Shown: in pieces, positions 6,186 to 6,916 of the stretch
Layout of the letters: each line of letters opens with the position of its first letter
Position numbering within the stretch: the stretch's first letter is position 1
Translations under genes and position numbers: made by a program
DNA from: Oscillospiraceae bacterium
GTDB taxonomy: Bacteria > Bacillota_A > Clostridia > Oscillospirales > Oscillospiraceae
Direction of reading: 5' to 3'
Length of the DNA stretch: 6,916 bases
NCBI GenBank assembly: GCA_017415945.1
Contig: JAFQDR010000010.1
Coordinates: forward strand, 1-6,916
Notes under the pieces: model-generated
Told to the model about the DNA's origin: nothing
Database searches by the model: none
What the model saw: the letters and a program-made list of their open reading frames with translations, nothing else

Positions 6186-6206
6186 ACAAATCCCTCCAAT
6201 ACAGAT

Positions 6207-6224
6207 TTGCAAAGGCCCTTGCAA
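6207..6224. promoter_or_regulatory. Dyad around the XRE gene transcription start (candidate operator)
   Basis: Two copies of the self-complementary hexamer TTGCAA (6207-6212 and 6219-6224) have centres 12 bp apart. Between them, AGGCCC completes a near-perfect larger dyad (GCAARGGCCYTTGC). The site lies between the -10 box (6229-6234) and the ribosome binding site, over the predicted start of transcription, where a repressor would block initiation. XRE proteins usually bind such dyads as dimers. Binding by the adjacent gene product is an inference. Confidence 0.5.
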
Positions 6225-6228
6225 GGAT

Positions 6229-6257
6229 AGTATAGCAAATCCCCATGCCTCATACAA
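6229..6257 (-). promoter_or_regulatory. Promoter of the XRE regulator gene
   Basis: The minus strand has -10 TATACT (6229-6234) directly preceded by TGC, an extended -10 element. Seventeen bases further upstream is a weak -35, TTGTAT (6252-6257). The leader to the ATG at 6185 is about 37 bases. The weak -35 is consistent with modest or regulated expression. Confidence 0.6.
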
Positions 6258-6545
6258 CGGAGCCGTTTTCAAGCTGCAGGCAAGTAAAGTTTCCCACGGC
6301 TCATACGGTACGGTGACGGTGGAGAATTGCGGCGGCAGCAGCCTCCGCATAAATCGCGGAAATCTGCCGACGGAGCCTTACCTTACTCCGTCGGTAAGCA
6401 GCCGCCCTACAGATGCTGTGGTATGTCGGACAATGCCGTAGGGAAGCTCCTCGTCAACGGAATAAGGTAAGTTACATTGACAGATCTCAGCGTTTAATGC
6501 AGAGGCCTCGGTTGTCCGTCCCGCCATATTGGAATTATCCGCCGT
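6258..6545. other. Gene-free intergenic region with GC-rich hairpins
   Basis: I see no gene with a ribosome binding site and recognisable product in this stretch. It holds a hairpin at 6328-6349 (TGCGGCGGC against GCCTCCGCA, 8 of 9 pairs) and a second at 6367-6394 (CCGACGGAG against CTCCGTCGG, 9 of 9, 10-base loop). CGGACAA (6427-6433) and TTGTCCG (6512-6518) form a distant inverted pair. The fragments GCCGCCCTAC (6401-6410) and GCCGTAGGG (6435-6443) resemble the ends of the 77-bp palindromic element that follows. The stretch looks like decayed or nested copies of an intergenic repeat. Confidence 0.5.
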
Positions 6546-6622
6546 CGTAGGGGCGGATAGTATCCGCCCGAAAAGCGTCAGACTCACTGCGCAGCTGCGG
6601 GCGGCTAATAGCCGCCCCTACG
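6546..6622. repeat. 77-bp intergenic element with twin palindromic ends
   Basis: The element is bounded by 11-bp inverted repeats, CGTAGGGGCGG (6546-6556) and CCGCCCCTACG (6612-6622). Each end is itself a palindrome with 9-bp arms around one central base: GGGCGGATA/G/TATCCGCCC (6551-6569) and GGGCGGCTA/A/TAGCCGCCC (6599-6617). The 29 bases between show no coding signal. The layout is like REP/BIME pairs or a short MITE-type element mobilised in trans. I cannot show copy number from one window. Confidence 0.65.
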
Positions 6623-6710
6623 GGATGAAGCCTCTCCCCCCTTATACGGATGTGGCAGAGTTGGATTGCGCAAATGCAGGGTCGAACAGCACACAGACAC
6701 TCTCCCACGC

Positions 6711-6738
6711 AAAAAGCACCTTGGATTTCCAAGGTGCT
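6711..6738 (-). terminator. Intrinsic terminator of a minus-strand transcript entering from the right
   Basis: AGCACCTTGG (6715-6724) and CCAAGGTGCT (6729-6738) form a perfect 10-bp stem with a 4-base loop. On the minus strand it is followed by TTTTGCG. There is no T-tract on the plus side. It therefore ends a transcript from the right, beyond or within the last 180 bases of the window. Confidence 0.75.
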
Positions 6739-6898
6739 CAGACTGTCAAAGAAATGCTTCGCAGAATTTCGTCCATAAGGACGAAACAAAGTCAAATCTA
6801 TTTTTCGCGCCGGCATGTACGAAGCGAAAAATACAAATAGGTCTGCAAGTGTGGAATTTGTTCGCAGAATGCGGACAAATTATGCGCGCAGCAGACCT
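6739..6898 (-). ncRNA. Candidate structured RNA or structured 3' untranslated region
   Basis: Read on the minus strand, three hairpins occur in a row before the terminator. The first (6839-6898) has an 8-bp base AGGTCTGC/GCAGACCT and a 12-bp top stem (AATTTGTTCGCA against TGCGGACAAATT, one G-U) with a 3-base loop, separated by an internal loop. The second has a 10-bp stem TATTTTTCGC/GCGAAAAATA (6799-6808 and 6824-6833). The third has an 8-bp stem TTTCGTCC/GGACGAAA (6767-6774 and 6779-6786). It matches no RNA family I recognise. Two minus-strand frames are open from the window edge, ending in stop codons near 6749 and 6829, so a 3' untranslated region, or the tail of a gene, remains possible. 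A repeated element is another alternative. Confidence 0.4.
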
Positions 6899-6916
6899 GC
6901 CGGCCCATCGCACAAG

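Noticed and set aside
6646..6690. tRNA-like stretch (CGGATGTGGCAGAGTTGG, later GGGTCGAAC)
   Set aside because: The start resembles a leucine tRNA and there is a T-loop-like motif, but the two are too close together. No anticodon arm or acceptor stem can be formed. At most it is a fragment.
6761..6790. Possible hammerhead ribozyme core (GGACGAAAC)
   Set aside because: The GAAAC box is present, but the essential CUGANGA segment is missing nearby. The motif is simply one arm of an 8-bp hairpin.
6529..6840. Two overlapping open frames (plus 6529-6840, minus 6535-6816)
   Set aside because: Both run through palindromic repeats and a terminator hairpin, have no clear ribosome binding site and show no domain. 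They are likely chance frames in GC-rich repeat sequence.

Overview
The window reads as a chromosomal segment of a Gram-positive Clostridia bacterium, most likely an Oscillospiraceae/Ruminococcaceae gut anaerobe. This is inferred from the gene set, from SigA-type promoters with 17-bp spacers, from GGAGG-type ribosome binding sites and from the style of the GC-rich intergenic palindromes. No database was consulted.

Layout. Positions 1-17 look like the first bases of a 16S rRNA gene on the minus strand (AGAGTTTGAT). It is preceded by an AT-rich leader with a boxA-like antiterminator and two tandem near-consensus promoters, each backed by phased A-tracts. Upstream of the rRNA operon, also on the minus strand, is the conserved cluster rpmH-rnpA-yidD-yidC-jag (3277 down to 515), closed by a strong terminator at 472-500. 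The cluster couples ribosomal protein L34, the RNase P protein, two membrane-insertion factors and an RNA-binding protein. A full-consensus promoter for rpmH overlaps the stop codon of queH (epoxyqueuosine reductase, minus strand).

queH diverges from a plus-strand pair, a deoxycytidylate-deaminase-like gene followed by mscL (mechanosensitive channel). The two divergent promoters have -35 boxes 2 bp apart. The mscL terminator lies between mscL and a convergent minus-strand gene for an XRE-family regulator (343 aa), whose promoter region carries a dyad that may be its own operator.

Positions 6240-6916 hold no convincing gene. They carry several hairpins, a 77-bp element bounded by twin GGGCGG-type palindromes, and a minus-strand series of hairpins ending in an intrinsic terminator.

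The most notable points are the absence of dnaA next to rpmH, the rRNA operon following jag, a perfect DnaA box just upstream of the rRNA promoters, an Asn where YidC family members normally have a conserved groove Arg, and the structured right-hand region. I did not find evidence for a wholly new multi-gene system.
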